A stretch of DNA of 64,000 nucleotides from Heliopora coerulea (GCA_030142905.1 JASJOG010000061.1:310001-374000), one strand, 5' to 3'. Counted from the stretch's first letter, positions 22,535-34,964 are shown. A program made the numbers and translations. Notes: generated from the letters alone by a model not told the origin.

Positions 22535-25180
22535 GTGCTTCGTCTACTAATCAATGGATCGCAGATATCAATGTAAATAATACAACAGTCTCGTTCAAGA
22601 TTGACAGCCGGGCTGACGTCACCGTGATACCTCATACAGCTTATGAAAAAGCCAAACCAAAATAATTTTTAAAGCCAACCCAGAAAATACTAATGGGCCC
22701 GTGGCAACACAAACTGAATTGCGTAGGAACATTTTGTGTACAACTATGTCACAAAAACAACATGACCAACGAGGACATATTCGTCGCCAAAGGATTAGAA
22801 AGATCGTTGCGAGGACAACTTGCAGCGCAACGCCTCGACCTAATTAAGCACGTCGACACTATTAATAGCAACGAAATGAAAACAAACGTCAAAAAAAAAT
22901 ATCCGCACCTTTTCAACGCCCTTGGTCAAATGAAAAACCAGGAATATGACACTAAAGTAAAAGACTACGCAACACCCCTTGCAATCATTGTACCAAGACA
23001 AGCACCAATACCACTGCGCAAAGAAACCGAAAAGGAATTAAAAAGAATGGAACCCAACGGAGTAATATCGCAAGTTGATGAACCAACCGAATGGTGCGCC
23101 CCAGTGGTGGTAACGCCAAAAAGCAACGGTAAAGTAAGAATATGTATGGCCCTCACAAAACTGAACCAATTCGTTCAGCGCGAAAACCATCCACTCCCAA
23201 CGACCGAGACAACGCTAGGAAAATTCAATGGAGCTCGATACTTTTCATGATTCGACGCCAACTCAGGATTTTGGCAAATAAAACTTTCGGAGAAATCAAG
23301 ACCTCTAACAACATTCATCACACTCAGGAGAAGTTATTGCTTCAATGTACTTCCTTTTGGAATTAGTTCAGGATCAGAGAAGTTTCAAAAATCTATGAGC
23401 CAAATACTCGAAGGCTTAGACGGCGTTGAATGTAACATTGATGACATTTTGATTTATGGAAGATCGCAGGAAGAACACGACGAAAGATTGGAAGCAGTAC
23501 TAAATCGACTTAGCAACGCCAACGTAACATTCAATGCGCAGAAGTGTGTCTTCAGCGTTTCTAAAGTGAAATTTCTAGGCCAGATTGTGGGATCTGATGG
23601 AGTCAAACCAGACCCAGAAAAACTGCTAGCGATCGTCGATATGCCACACCCAACAAACTTGCACGAAGTTCGATCCTTTCTATGAATAGTAAATCAGTTC
23701 AGCAAATTTACAACCAATCTAGCCGAAATCACAAAACCAATTCGAGAGCTATTAGTAAAGAACAACAAATGGGCGTGGGGAATTCAACAGCAACAAGCTT
23801 TTGAACAAGTCAAGATTGCATTGACATCAGCACCTGTCTTAGCATTATATGATCCAAATGAAGCGACAAAAATTGCAGCAGACGCATCCTCATACGGCCT
23901 TGGAGCAGTCCTTCTACAACAAGAAGAGCCAGACCCTTGGAAACCAGTATCTTTCATGTCCAGATCGATGACCGGTACAGAGTCAAAATATTTGCAAATA
24001 GAAAAGGAAAATCCCTGGCAGTTATATGGGCATGTGAACGCTCGAGCAATTACATCATTGGAAAATCGATAACAATCGAAACAGACCACAAACCATTGGT
24101 ACCACTTTTAACCAAACATACCAATGAAAAACTACCACCAGGAATACAACGATATAAGATGAGATTAATGAGATTCAACATCAAGGACGTTCGTGATGTG
24201 TCTGGAAAGCTACTGTACACAGCTGACACCCTCTCGAGGAAAATAGCACAGCGACGCATCCCTTTACCACCCATAGACGAAAACGAAATGAACGCCCACG
24301 TTGCAAGCGTTATGGAAGCCTTGCCAGCATCTGATCCAAAGCTAAAAGAAATTCAACAAGCACAAGAGAAAGATGAGATTTGCCAGCAGATCAAGAAATA
24401 CTGCTTGGACAAATGGCCAGACAAACATCAAGTCAGGAACGCAATAAAGCCCTATTGATCAATACGTGAAGAATTGACCATTATTCAAAATATTCTGCTG
24501 AATGGGAAACAGCTGGTCATTCCAACAGGTCTCCACAGCCAAACCCTTAACCGAATATTCGAGGGACACTTAGGCATCAACAAATGCAGAGAACGAGCAA
24601 AGATATCTGTTTGATGGCCCAGACGTAGCTCTGAAATTAAACAAATGGTTGAAAACTGCAAAATATGTAACATGTACAGACACCAATGACCAGAACCTCT
24701 CATACCAACACCACTCCCTACAAGACCATGGGAACTGATTGCTTCAGACCTTTTCGTTTTGGAAAGAAGTAATTACCTATTCGTCGTAGACTACTATTCC
24801 CGTTACATTGAAGTTATAAAAATGCCTAAAAGCACAAGTTCACTTGCAGTCATCCAAGCTCTGAAAACCATCTACGCTAGAAAAGGTATACCAGACGAGA
24901 TACGCACAGATAATGAACCTCAATATCAGAGTGAAGAATTTGCTCAATTTGCAAAGGAATGGGAATTCAAGCACACTACCAGCAGCCCTCATTATCCTCA
25001 TGCAAATGGAGAAGTGGAGAGAGCAGTAAACACAGTGAAAAGTATCATAAAGAAAGAAAATGATCCTACTAAGGCACTGTTAGCATATAGATCAGCACCT
25101 TTAGCCAACGGTTATTACCTGCTGAACTTCTCATGTGAAGGGAGAAAAAGTCAACAATACTCATCAAGCCGGGGCAGCTA
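22400..25180 (+). pseudogene. pol: Gypsy pol (protease, RT, RNase H, integrase), multiply broken
   Basis: In order: protease at about 22560-22660 with the active-site triplet altered from the usual Asp-Ser/Thr-Gly to Asp-Ser-Arg and stop soon after; reverse transcriptase at about 22950-23690 with EWCAPVVVTPKSNGKVRIC, the catalytic block CNIDDILIYG and FLGQIVGSDGVKPDPEK; RNase H at about 23820-24240 with ADASSYGLGAVLLQ and ETDHKPLVPLL; an HHCC zinc site at about 24540-24690; integrase core at about 24730-25120 with SDLF, RTDNEP and NGEVER supplying the DDE residues. In-frame stops occur in RT (near 23250 and 23685), before the zinc site, and within it, and a frameshift lies in RNase H near 24010. 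Dead copy. Confidence 0.9.
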
Positions 25181-25612
25181 ACACCCAAAGTACCTGACAA
25201 GGGACATTTCAAAAAAAAGGAGGAAAGATACAGAATGAAACAGAAGAAAAACTTTGACAAACGCCACAAGGCACATTTACTGAAACCCCTACAACCTGGT
25301 GCGACAGTCTACGTAACAGACATGCATTGTACAGGCAAAGTTATCAAACCATCCAAATAACCAAGATCATATCTTGTGAATACATCTACAACAATAGTCA
25401 GACAAAACCGAGTACAGCTACGAAATATACCAAGTGATGTAGGCAAGAAGAAACCAAGGATCAGAACACCATCACCAAATGTAAATAGTTGACCCAGGCG
25501 AATTAAGAAACCATCTTTGAAAGCAAGAGAAAGTCTTGGACTAAAATAACTCTTAAAATAAGTAGGAGAAGCAAATAAAGAACTATATTGATATTTTGTT
25601 TGGGACATCTCG

Positions 25613-25625
25613 AAGAAAAGGGAGA
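25613..25625 (+). other. Gypsy polypurine tract
   Basis: The purine run AAGAAAAGGGAGA directly precedes the 3' LTR and is placed correctly to prime plus-strand synthesis. Confidence 0.75.
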
Positions 25626-25715
25626 TGTAGTGTGATTCAGTTAATATTAATCAATGACTTGTACATGAAACTAACTAGGCAGAGAATACAGACAGACTCT
25701 TTCAACATTACCACA
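25626..25715 (+). repeat. Gypsy 3' LTR
   Basis: Matches the 5' LTR throughout, apart from substitutions and the loss of GTCACTAAA-like bases in the middle. Ends ACCACA and is followed by the GTTAG target duplication. Confidence 0.9.
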
Positions 25716-26098
25716 GTTAGTGGGCATAAGGAATGGCAAAATTGGGATTTTGCTAACTTGTTACAAGCCCTACAGAATTGGAAAGAAATTCATCCGATAT
25801 CCGAGTCGTCGAAGAAGCCGAAGGTGGCCAGAAACCTCATTGTGACCGAAGCTTTCAATCACAAAAACAAAATTTGCAACCAAAGAGATGTCTTTACTGC
25901 GATAAAGGCACTCACAAGTCATTTCAGTGCACTCAAGTTATATCCCCCGCCGAGCGTAGACGAAAATTACAAATAAAGAGTCTGTGTTTTAATTGCACTG
26001 GAAACGAACACAAGGCTACTGAGTGCAGTAGTCGTAGAAGATGTCTACACTGTAAACAACGCCATCACTCCTCGATTTGTGACAAAACTACAGAATAA
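25716..26098 (+). pseudogene. gag: BEL/Pao gag C-terminal part with zinc knuckles
   Basis: The first frame reads EWQNWDFANLLQALQNWKEI, typical of the BEL/Pao gag region before the zinc fingers; after a frame change at about 25880 it gives three Cys-rich knuckles: CLYCDKGTHKSFQC, CFNCTGNEHKATEC and CLHCKQRHHSSIC. This triple knuckle is characteristic of Pao/BEL elements. The upstream half of gag is missing at the Gypsy junction. Confidence 0.85.
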
Positions 26099-26129
26099 AT
26101 GAAAAGGCCAGAAAAACGGAGGATCAGCA

Positions 26130-26828
26130 ATGACAGCAACTCAACAGTGCGAAAAGGTGTGTCATCCGATCGTGGTGGTCAAAGTGAACGGTGTAATGTG
26201 TCGTGCGCTATTAAACCCAGAGGCAACTGCATCATATGCCTCGGGACATCTTTTACATAGACTGAAACTCGCCCCAAAGGGCACAGTCATGCGACGAATA
26301 CAGACCATCATGGGAGAAATAGCGAAACGGATTGAGATCTACGAGTTAACAATTAGCGACACTAAAGAGAATTGTGTTATTCCTGTACAAGCCACACGAG
26401 TTGACCGCAGAGAACTTTTGTCAGTTGAAAATCCAAGGTACCTAAAGTTGATTCGAAAGTATTCCCACCTGGGCGGAGTGCAAATGGAGGACACTGACAT
26501 AAAAAACTTTCTACCAGTTCATATAATTCTAGGGGCGAGTGAATATGCAAAGATCGAAACCCATAAAAGCCAGCGAATTGGAAATATGGGTGAATCTCTG
26601 GCGGAATACACAAAGTTCGGCTGGTCATTGATGTCCCCAGGTGCTGAAACTGACGTGAATAACATGTTCCTCACACAAACATCTACGACTGACTACGAGA
26701 TGGTTTGCGGATTGGACGTTCTCGGTCTGGAAAATACTCCAACGGGTGATCAGAACGTGGTACATGCCGAGTTTCGAGAACAGCTCCAGCGCAGTCCAGA
26801 AGGGTGGAACAAGACAGCACTCCCGTAG
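26130..26828 (+). pseudogene. BEL/Pao protease region (DUF1758-like)
   Basis: The frame contains CHPIVVVKVNGVMCRALLNP and EATASYASGHLL, the aspartic-protease fold region of BEL/Pao in which the usual active-site Asp-Ser-Gly is replaced by Asn-Pro-Glu; this copy therefore lacks the catalytic Asp. It continues with LPVHIILGASEYAKIE and FGWSLMSPG, standard DUF1758 landmarks. It stops at 26828, before reverse transcriptase. Confidence 0.85.
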
Positions 26829-26846
26829 AGAGGCAACCATCCACCT

Positions 26847-27854
26847 TTGCCAAAAAACAAGGCCGGGAGTTTGCGACGATTGGGGAGCTTGGTACAGCGG
26901 CTGCAAAAGACGGGAAAGTTAGACGAATACGATGAAATTATCCAAGAGCAGCTACGCGAGGGAATAGTGGAAGAGGCGGAGTCAACTCCAGTCGGAAGAA
27001 AGTTCTACTTACCTCACGAGGCCGTCATACTGGAGAATGCGCAGACAACAAAGATGCGAATAGTCTACGACGCATCGTCCAGAGCCAACGAAGCTTCACC
27101 CTCTCTGAATGATTGTCTCGAGACTGGACCACCACTACAAAACAAGCTGTGGTTAGTGCTTGTATGAGGAAAATTCCATCCCGTAGCTCTTGTAGGCGAC
27201 ATCCGAAAAGCATTTTTTCAAGTACGAATCCGAGCCAATGACCGTGATGCGCTGCAGTTTCACTGGCTACACAATAAAGATCACCTGCGAGTACGCACGC
27301 TAAGATTCATCCGTGCACTATTTGGGCTGCCACCTTCTCCTTTTCTGCTTGGTGGCGTGATTCAACACCACTTAGACGGGTGCAGAGCCGAACATCCTGA
27401 TGCCGTAGAAGAAATCCAATGTAGCCTGTACGTGGATGACCTGGTGAGTGGGGGATAAAGTGTGGAACAAATACGCGAAAAGAAAAGCACCTTCACCGAA
27501 ATCTTTAGCAAAGTCACTTTTACCCTGCACAAGTGGAACTCTAACGAACAAGAGTTGGAAGTTGAAGAAACACAGAAATCTGAGGACAACTTAAGCTTCG
27601 CCAAACAGCAGTTGGGCGTTACGAGTGGCGAACGTGGACTCCTCGGGTTAAAGTGGAACAAAGAAACTAATGAGACTGGAGTCGCTTACCCATCAGAAGC
27701 AGCTCAATCTAGTAGACGAGGTATACTTGGTAAAATAGTAAAGATATACGACCCTCTCTGCCTTGTTTCGCCCACAACACTACAACGAAAGATGTTATAC
27801 CGCGAAACCTGTGATAAGAAATACGCCTGGGACGCACCATTGCCCGAAGCCTAA
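26847..27854 (+). pseudogene. BEL/Pao reverse transcriptase
   Basis: RT fingers and palm: FYLPHEAVILENAQTTKMRI with VYDASSRANEASPSLNDCL, then after a TGA at 27167 the palm block ALVGDIRKAFFQVRI and LYVDDLVSGG (YVDD active site). A stop follows straight after the YVDD block, and the connection part continues (KWNSNEQELEVEE, LGLKWNKETNE, GILGKIVKIYDPLCLVSP). Two stops break the domain. Confidence 0.88.
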
Positions 27855-27902
27855 GCACAACGTTGGGATAAATGAGAAAGGACCCTTCCTAATCAAGTTA
27901 AC

Positions 27903-28610
27903 ATGCCTCGTACGCTAGCCCGTTCTCAAGCCCCTATCGAAGACGTAGCACTACACGCCTTCGGAGATGCCAGCGGCAAAGGCGTTGCCGCGGCTGTTTA
28001 TGACGTGGTTGCGAAATCATCTGAATTCAACCAGGAACTTGTCGCAGCAAAGTCGTGGGTTGCAAAACAAAGTCTCACCATTCCTTGTCTCGAGTTGGTA
28101 TCTGGATACATGGCCGTCAATCTGTTAACCAATGTGCGCGAGGTACTTGAAGGATTTCCAGTAACAACGCTGATTTGTTGGCTTGACAGTACCGTGGCTT
28201 TACACTAGGTGCGAGGGAATGGTAAATATAAACAATTTGTCGAAAATCGCGTCCGGAAAATTAGAGAAAACCATGAGATCGAGTGGAAGCATGTACCATC
28301 GCACGAGGATCCGGCAGACGTGGGCAGCAGAGGAGGGAAGGCGGGACCAGGAGAACCAACTGTGTAGGTATGGCCCAGAGTGGTTATATTACCGAGAATC
28401 ATGGCAACGGACATTGTGATAACCCCAACGGCAGAATCCAATGCGGAAGTAAAGGCAAACAAACAACTGGTTGCTTTGGCCATACTAGCTGAAGATGATG
28501 AGTTTGATAACCTACCAAACAAGACCAGTTACTGGAGAACCATGGGAGTGTGCGCGCGGGTTGCATGGTTCGCGCATAATGTGCGAAATCCGAAAGCTTA
28601 AAGAAAACGT
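27903..28610 (+). pseudogene. BEL/Pao RNase H region
   Basis: Reads LHAFGDASGKGVAAAVYDV (Asp-containing first RNase H block), LVAAKSWVAKQSLTIPCLEL (Glu block) and TLICWLDSTVALH (Asp block), all in place. A TAG follows immediately, and the linker toward the integrase is scattered over several frames (28205-28610). Confidence 0.8.
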
Positions 28611-29324
28611 GGGCCACTTAGAAGTGGAGAGCTCGGAGCACAAGAACGCTTCTGGGTGCAAAGAGTTCAAAAACGTAGTTCCGACGCTCTGGAAAACGAC
28701 CGGTCAAAATTAAACCTTCAAGAAAACGACGAAGGAGTATTGAAATGTCGGGGCCGCATTCAAGGTATCAACCCGACCTATCTCCCGGACACTTCAACAT
28801 TGGCAGAGAAATTCGTCCAACATGCCCACAAAACCACACTGCATGAAGGCGTCGGCCTTACCATGGCAAAGATGAGAGAGTTATACTGGATACCTCGACC
28901 CAGAAGGCTCGTAAAGCAAATTATTTGACGATGTTCAGGATACAAGAAATTCCAGGCCATAGCCTACCAAGCTCCGCCACCAGGAATCCTGCCAACAAGC
29001 CGCACTTAAGGAACAACTCCTTTTCAAGTTGTTGATCTTGACTATGCTGGGCCAATGCGCTATCGGGTTTCCAAAGGAAAAGAAGGCAAGGTATACATCT
29101 TTCTCGATGCCTGTAGCATCACTAGAGGGATCTACCTTGACTTGCTGTCAAGTCTAGAGACATCCGAGTGCCTGGACAGCTTAGAACAATTTATTGCACG
29201 TCGTGGACGCCCTGAACGTATCTTTTCAGATAATGGTAGCACATTCGTTGGTGCAGCGAAGTGGTTACAGCTTTGCTGCGGAGCGAGAAGTTACAGGATT
29301 ACTTGGCGCTACAGAGAATAAAAT

Positions 29325-30525
29325 AAAGTAAATGGTTTGAACCTGGGAGAATCATGACATGTTTGTGGAGGTTGATCGTCCAGGTTAGTGTAGTCTTGAG
29401 AAGGACTGTAGGTGAAAGTGACTGACGTTTCGACAGTCACATACAATTTACCAAAGAAATTGAAGAAGACGGAGCTATTCCTTTCCTAGAGTGTTTGGTA
29501 AGTCGTGACAATAATAAATTACAGACCACTGTCTACAGGAAACCAATGCATACTGACAGGCTACTGGACCAATCATCATACAATCCAACCTCATACAAAC
29601 TACCACCATCAAAACGTTGACAAGACGCGCACAACTCATTTGTAACTCACTCAATTCCCTACGCCAAGAAAATGACTACTTACAACGCGTTTTCCATAAA
29701 AACAACTATAACTCTGACTTCATCAAACTTGGCACTTACAAAGACAATGAACGCAACGAAAACAACAGTCCGACAACAACTACCGCAACGATACCCTACA
29801 TAAAAGATACGTCTGTGATTATCTCGCGTATCTTACGACAATACAACACACAAGTAGCACACAAACCGATCACAACTTTACGACATGTACTAACGTTAAG
29901 GACAGAGAACAACCGAACGAAACACAAGGTGCAGTTTACAAAATTAATTGCTCCGACTGCCAAGCCACTTATATAGGTCAGACTAGCAGAAACTTAAATA
30001 TACGACTCACAGAACACGAACGAGTGACAAGAAACGGAGACAAAACCAACCACATTGTCGAACACCACCGACAAACCAAACACAACATCGACTGGGAATC
30101 GGCAAAATGCACTACTTACAGCACTAACTACAAACAGCGACTCACATTGGAAAGCTAGTATACGAACTTAGAACAAAAACCATTAAACCGATCACAACAA
30201 TTACCGGGACTTTACAAACGACTAATTCACAAAGTCAAACGTGCGAGCAACCAATCGACTTACACTTCGACAAACTGATAATGAACGCCTACACAACCAC
30301 ATCCATTGCTTTACAAACTATCACACCTACATTACTCATACGACCGGCCACTGATGACGCACAAACCAGATACAAAAACAGGCGAACCTGACATTTACTT
30401 TCCTTTTGACTCTGAGGATGACCGCCGCTAAGGCTGTCGAAACGTCAGTCACTTTCACCAACAGTCTTTCTCAAGACTACACTAACCTGGACAATCAACC
30501 TCCACAAACATGTCAGAGAATAAAA
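29325..30525 (+). mobile_element. Penelope-like element, 5'-truncated, with inverted terminal repeats
   Basis: Inserted into the BEL/Pao integrase, with the 13-bp target duplication CAGAGAATAAAAT at 29312-29324 and 30513-30525. Near-identical 82-bp inverted repeats lie at 29355-29436 and 30434-30515. The inside reads the end of a Penelope reverse transcriptase (KLQTTVYRKPMHTDRLLDQS) and a GIY-YIG endonuclease part at about 29936-30022 (YKINCSDCQATYIG, SRNLNIRLTEHE) with many frame changes. GIY-YIG nuclease linked to RT is diagnostic of endonuclease-bearing Penelope-like elements. Confidence 0.88.
30407..30451 (+). ncRNA. hammerhead ribozyme-like motif in the Penelope element
   Basis: Core CTGAGGA (30412-30418) fits CUGANGA, and GAAA stands at 30439-30442. 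Stem II is GAC/GUC, a C-U mismatch, then GCC/GGC with a GCUAA loop; one extra U lies between core A and the stem. After GAAA comes CGUC, so stem III would be only the two closing pairs, with cleavage predicted after C 30446. Stem I is 5 bp (TGACT with AGTCA). Very short stem III and an extra U weaken it as a single-copy ribozyme; hammerheads with tiny stem III are known in Penelope-like elements and act better as dimers. Confidence 0.5.
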
Positions 30526-31600
30526 TGGCAGTTCAACTTGAGTCGTGCCCCGTGGTGGGCAGGTCAATTTGAAAGAATGATCGGCCTAGTGAAAGCGGCG
30601 CTTTATAATGTAATTGGCAACGGCTATTTGACCTGGAAAGAGCTGCGGCAAGTACTTGTGAGTGTAGAAGTTACGCTTAACGACCGACCCCTTGGTTACG
30701 TGGAGGAAGACATACAGCAACCGGTGATAACTCCAAATTCTCAGGTCTTCATACAACCTAGTCAACTTATAGAGTCGGACGACCACCCAGAAGACGAAGA
30801 GGTCGACTTGCGAGAACGTGCCAAGTATTTAAAGAAGTGTAAAGACGCAATGTGGAACAACTGGACGAGAGAGTACATTCGGGCATTTCGAGAAAGGCAC
30901 ACAAGCAACACAGGGAACAAAACTGACACGCCGCAAGTTGGGGAAGTCGTAATCATTAAGGGGGAGGAGAAAAACCGTGGAAAATGGAAACTCGGAATCG
31001 TGGAAGATTTCATCGCTGGCAGAGATGGACTGGTACGAGCAGCCATTTTACGTGCTAGAAAATCCCATCTGAAGCGACCAGTCCAAGATCTCTACCGATT
31101 AGAGCTTTCATGTGACAGAGCTACCAAAGAACCTGAGAAAGCGAAGCTGAACCCAGACGCATGAACATTCAGACCAAAGCGAGATGATGGGGTTGTTGCA
31201 GAGACCCGAATAAGCGAGATCACATATGATGAACAGGAACATTGAATTGAGGGTAAATTTAAAGTTGTATATGCATATAGAATTACCGTTATCTTTGGAG
31301 CACAATTTAATGTGTTTTGTCTGCTCTGCAGACAAACAGGGGAGTTTGTTAGAAATTCTGCGTCTTTCGTAATAATGATGTTTTGTTTATGTAATTAAAG
31401 ATGGGGTTAATAAAATTTAAGGAAAAAATGTGTGACGTAAAAGACGGACACACCAGATGGGATATAGACCTGAGCGCTCGGAACAGTGAGTACACGTTTG
31501 TGATTTGACTTTGATTTATGCGTCAATTTTGATAAGTAATTAATGTTCACAAAAAGGTTTAGCGTGTAAGTGTGGAATGGCAAGCTAATTTTCCACACCT

Positions 31601-33889
31601 ATACTCCACTTCCTACGTAAGGATGAAAAATGGTTATTTCAATTAATTTAGCGCAGAATTCGATGGTTATATAAGCCAAACTCTCGTTTCTCAAGCGGCC
31701 AATTGGCTTCTTACTAACAGTTACGTTCTTTTAGGTGTGTCTAGCTCCGTAATACATGTAGTAGGAACAAACTGGAAGTCTCGGTTTAACTTTAATGGAC
31801 CTTGAAATTTTTTCTTCTATCTTTGAATAAATTTCAATTTTTCCAAGTTAAGAAGGTTATCGACTCCAAAATGAAATTCCACGGATAAAGCTCTTTTGTT
31901 TTATAGTAAGGCCAATTTCGAGGTTTAACTTGGTCCATCACTTCATTTGCGTATAATCCTCGTGCAACCAACTATCGCAAATGAACAGCCATCGCGTTCA
32001 GTGACCCTTCTTAAACATACACTCACAAATCCGCGACATTTGGGCAATCTTTTACGTTAGCTTTAACTTTAAGGCAACACGATTAAATGCCTAACCTAAG
32101 TGCTGATAAACCTCAAAGAATGAACAAATATTTCCTTGTGACCGTGTCTGCTTCCTCCTTCGTCTTCGATCACACGTGAAATAGTGCTTGATCTTGAAAT
32201 TTGAGTTGTTTGCATATTTATGATCAAGGCTGACCACATCTTCATGGTGGGACAAAAAATTGCATTTCATTGGCTCTTATTAAAGGGGATTCCCTTCCAT
32301 CTCTGGGATTTATCCATTTCGCTCTTCAATTTGGGAGGCATGACATGACGTCTTCCCCCTCTTACGATATATTTGCGCAGTAGACAAACTGTGCAAAAGC
32401 GGAATTACCAGATCTTCTTTATCGCTGTTAGTTGACTTGAAAGTTGGTTAACACAAACAAACTGGGATCAGTTGTACAAAGCCCACATACCATATTTATC
32501 TGATAAAACCTTACTAGTGAACACAGCCATTCACTCTTTCACAATCGAATTCAAATTTTCCGGACGGAAAATTCGCCAAAATGTGGATAAGACGCATTTC
32601 CATGAATAAAAATTGTAAAAAATTTAGCTTTAGTGCTTCAGAGCATGGATAGTGCTTTTTACTCGTTTTGACATATCCAAGGAATAGTCATCCTGCGAAA
32701 GGTGGCAGGGAGGCTACTATCTCTATTTTGGGAAAGCTATGCTCTCTCTCATCTAGGAAAAATTCATAATTTTTAGAGGAAAATCTTAGGAAAAGATTCA
32801 AAGGATTTAGAAGTAGGGCAGACTGCAGAGAGATATTTTACAAAAATTTGTTACAAAAATACTTATAATCGTTTTAAAATCACCATAGGCCGCTGAAGCA
32901 CCTCAAATGCGGGGAGCACCGACAAAAGAGGGCACTTTTGTGATTTCATTCTAGAAAATTGAGTAAAATCTCGTTACTAATAAACAACTGTTTTATAACA
33001 AGAGAAAAGATTCCGTTTTATGAAACAGATATAAAAATTATTGCCAATCATTTTAGATTTTTAAGATTTTCCACCAACCACACCGTTTAAACCCGATCGG
33101 GGACTTCAGCTCGTACAGCATAAAATGTCAGTTTCCTATTCGAAAGTATCCGGGTTTTGAACAAGAGCCCCACAATTGTTATAACTATACACTTTTTATG
33201 GTATGAAAATAAAGGGTAGTTAGTTGTTCACCAATGTGAAGGTGTATATAGTACGTTGGTATAATTACACTGTTGATTATCGAAAATCCCTGAGAGTGAT
33301 TGGATCACCCTAGTGCAACCATCAATCGCAATGGACAGCTATCACGTTCAATAACACTTCTTAAAGTTGAATATAAAATCTCAAAAGGAACACATTTGGA
33401 GAATCCTTCACGTTACCAACAAGCAGAATGCAAATAGCATTAACTATCTTATCCAAATACTCATAAAGTTTGATGTAATTAACAATGCTCCCAAAAGACT
33501 ATGTCTGCCACCACCTATCCCTTCGACCATATGTAAATTACTGATTGAAGTTACGGTACTGAATTACATAATTCTTTTTTTTCCAGAACCAAGTTAAGCT
33601 TTATAACCTTATTATAGAGAATAAATTATTGCAGCAATTTCAAAGTAAACATTGGTGCACTTACTTTTTCCCTTACTGCCTCTCTCCTTCCTGGATGTTT
33701 GTTTCAGTTGTTGGTTTTACTATAAGAATAAATATAAAAATACATGAAAACTACTTTTAGTTGAAATAGAAGATATATTGTGTACTATAAATTAATATTG
33801 AAAATATTTGGAATATTTGTTGTACCCAGTTGTCTAAGTTTGCATCTTTGCGTTTAGGAGCGCAGTAATTGGCGTCAGGTGTTGCGGTT
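31601..33889. other. no gene seen; contains a diverged internal duplication
   Basis: About 31965-32055 and 33310-33420 share GTGCAACCA.C.ATCGCAA, GAACAGCCATC/GGACAGCTATC, CACTTCTTAAA and CATTTGG blocks in the same order, so one is an old copy of the other. No coding segment or known element found. Confidence 0.4.
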
Positions 33890-34964
33890 GGCCTGCCAGT
33901 AAATTATGGTAAAGTAAATAAAATAAAATAAAATTAAATAAAATGAAATAAAGTAAACTACAGGAAAGAAATTTAAAGTAAAATAAAACGAAAAAAAATT
34001 ATGTAAAATAAAATAAAAGAAAATTGAAAGAAAATTGAAATGACATTGAAAATGAAATTAAAATAAATATGAAATAAAATTGAACAAACTGAAGGCAGAT
34101 AAGATGAACAGAAATTAAATAAAATAAAGTAAAATATTTTAATTGGATGCTTCTCAAGCTCCAGTTGATCTTTAACACATTGCAGTCCCAAAAGCCAAAC
34201 CAAACCCTTTCTTTCACGAATAAATTTGTCTGATGATAGTCAGAATAAATTAAACATGGATCGGTTTATGCCCAAAGGAAATATCTGAGTCCCTAAGAAT
34301 GGAGCACGTAACCTCTTGATCACAAGTGACTTGCTAAGTTTTAACTTTTCAGCAATACAGTCACTCAAATGTCTTAGCAAATTGCAATGTATGCTGGCCC
34401 TTATGTCTGCTGCCTTAAAATAGGTTTAACATAGATACTGCCAAGGTCTTTGACTATTAACGTGTCAGTTATTCGTTACTTATTGATATAATCAGTAACA
34501 AATTACCCACATATAGAGACTCACATAACTAAACAGAACAGTTCATATGGCACACCAGCGATGTATAAATTATTTATGTATAATAACTGGTAACAGCTAC
34601 ATTTACAAAAGGTGAAGACGGCCATTGAATGACTTTAAACTCCAAGTGTTTTTCCCTTCAGGATAGTGCCCTCCACAGCTATGCCTATCCCGGTCTATCA
34701 GAATTATCTTTGATAACTTTCCTACATTAAGATCCCGCTAACAGTTATTGGCGTTAGTAAGAGAAAAGACCCAGTCAAGATAAAATTCATACAGGAGGAT
34801 TTAAACGAGAACTAAATAATCAAAAGTTTTCTGGAATCAGACCAGAAATTTAAAACAAGTTGCCCATCTCAAAATCAGACAGCATACCTTGTGAACTGCT
34901 CTATAATTAACTCACTACAACTGGAAACACAATGTAAAACGCAGCGGTGGACTTCCTATGGCTA

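Larger units (their letters stand above)
21424..25715 (+). mobile_element. Ty3/Gypsy LTR retrotransposon, near full-length, defective
   Basis: Two short LTRs (21424-21523 and 25626-25715, TG...CA ends) flank gag, protease, reverse transcriptase, RNase H and integrase in Ty3/Gypsy order. Immediately outside lies a 5-bp direct repeat, GTTAG (21419-21423 and 25716-25720), as expected for a Gypsy insertion. The LTRs differ by several changes including a 10-bp-scale deletion in the 3' copy, and the coding part has many stops and shifts, so the copy is old and cannot move by itself. The short LTRs (about 90-100 bp) are unusual for Gypsy elements, which usually have several hundred bases. Confidence 0.92.
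28656..31164 (+). pseudogene. BEL/Pao integrase and C-terminal domain, interrupted by a Penelope-like insertion
   Basis: A zinc-binding part (FVQHAHKTTLHEGVGLT, followed after a stop by a Cys pair) leads to the integrase core with VDLDYAGPM, DACSITRGIYLDL and IFSDNGSTF, which supply the first two acidic catalytic residues. At 29324 the frame is cut by the insertion; the host frame resumes at 30513 with RIKWQFNLSRAPWWAGQFER, whose Glu completes the DDE triad, then the C-terminal block (ELRQVLVSVEVTLNDRPL, PQVGEVVIIKGE, VRAAILRA) ending at 31164. Both halves join in frame across the 13-bp duplication. Confidence 0.9.
25716..31600 (+). mobile_element. BEL/Pao LTR retrotransposon, 5'-incomplete, split by a Penelope-like element
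   Basis: The whole BEL/Pao coding order is present: gag zinc knuckles, DUF1758-type protease, reverse transcriptase, RNase H, integrase, and a C-terminal domain. The Gypsy element stands at its 5' edge, with GTTAG shared, and the Penelope-like element interrupts the integrase at 29325-30525. A putative 3' LTR begins near 31347 (TGTTAGAAATTC) after a purine-rich ACAGGGGAGTT stretch; its right end is not clear because no 5' LTR is present for comparison. Several stops and shifts make it defective. Confidence 0.85.

Noticed and set aside
33973..34203. Phe/Ile-rich minus frames
   Set aside because: Translations of an A-rich low-complexity tract.
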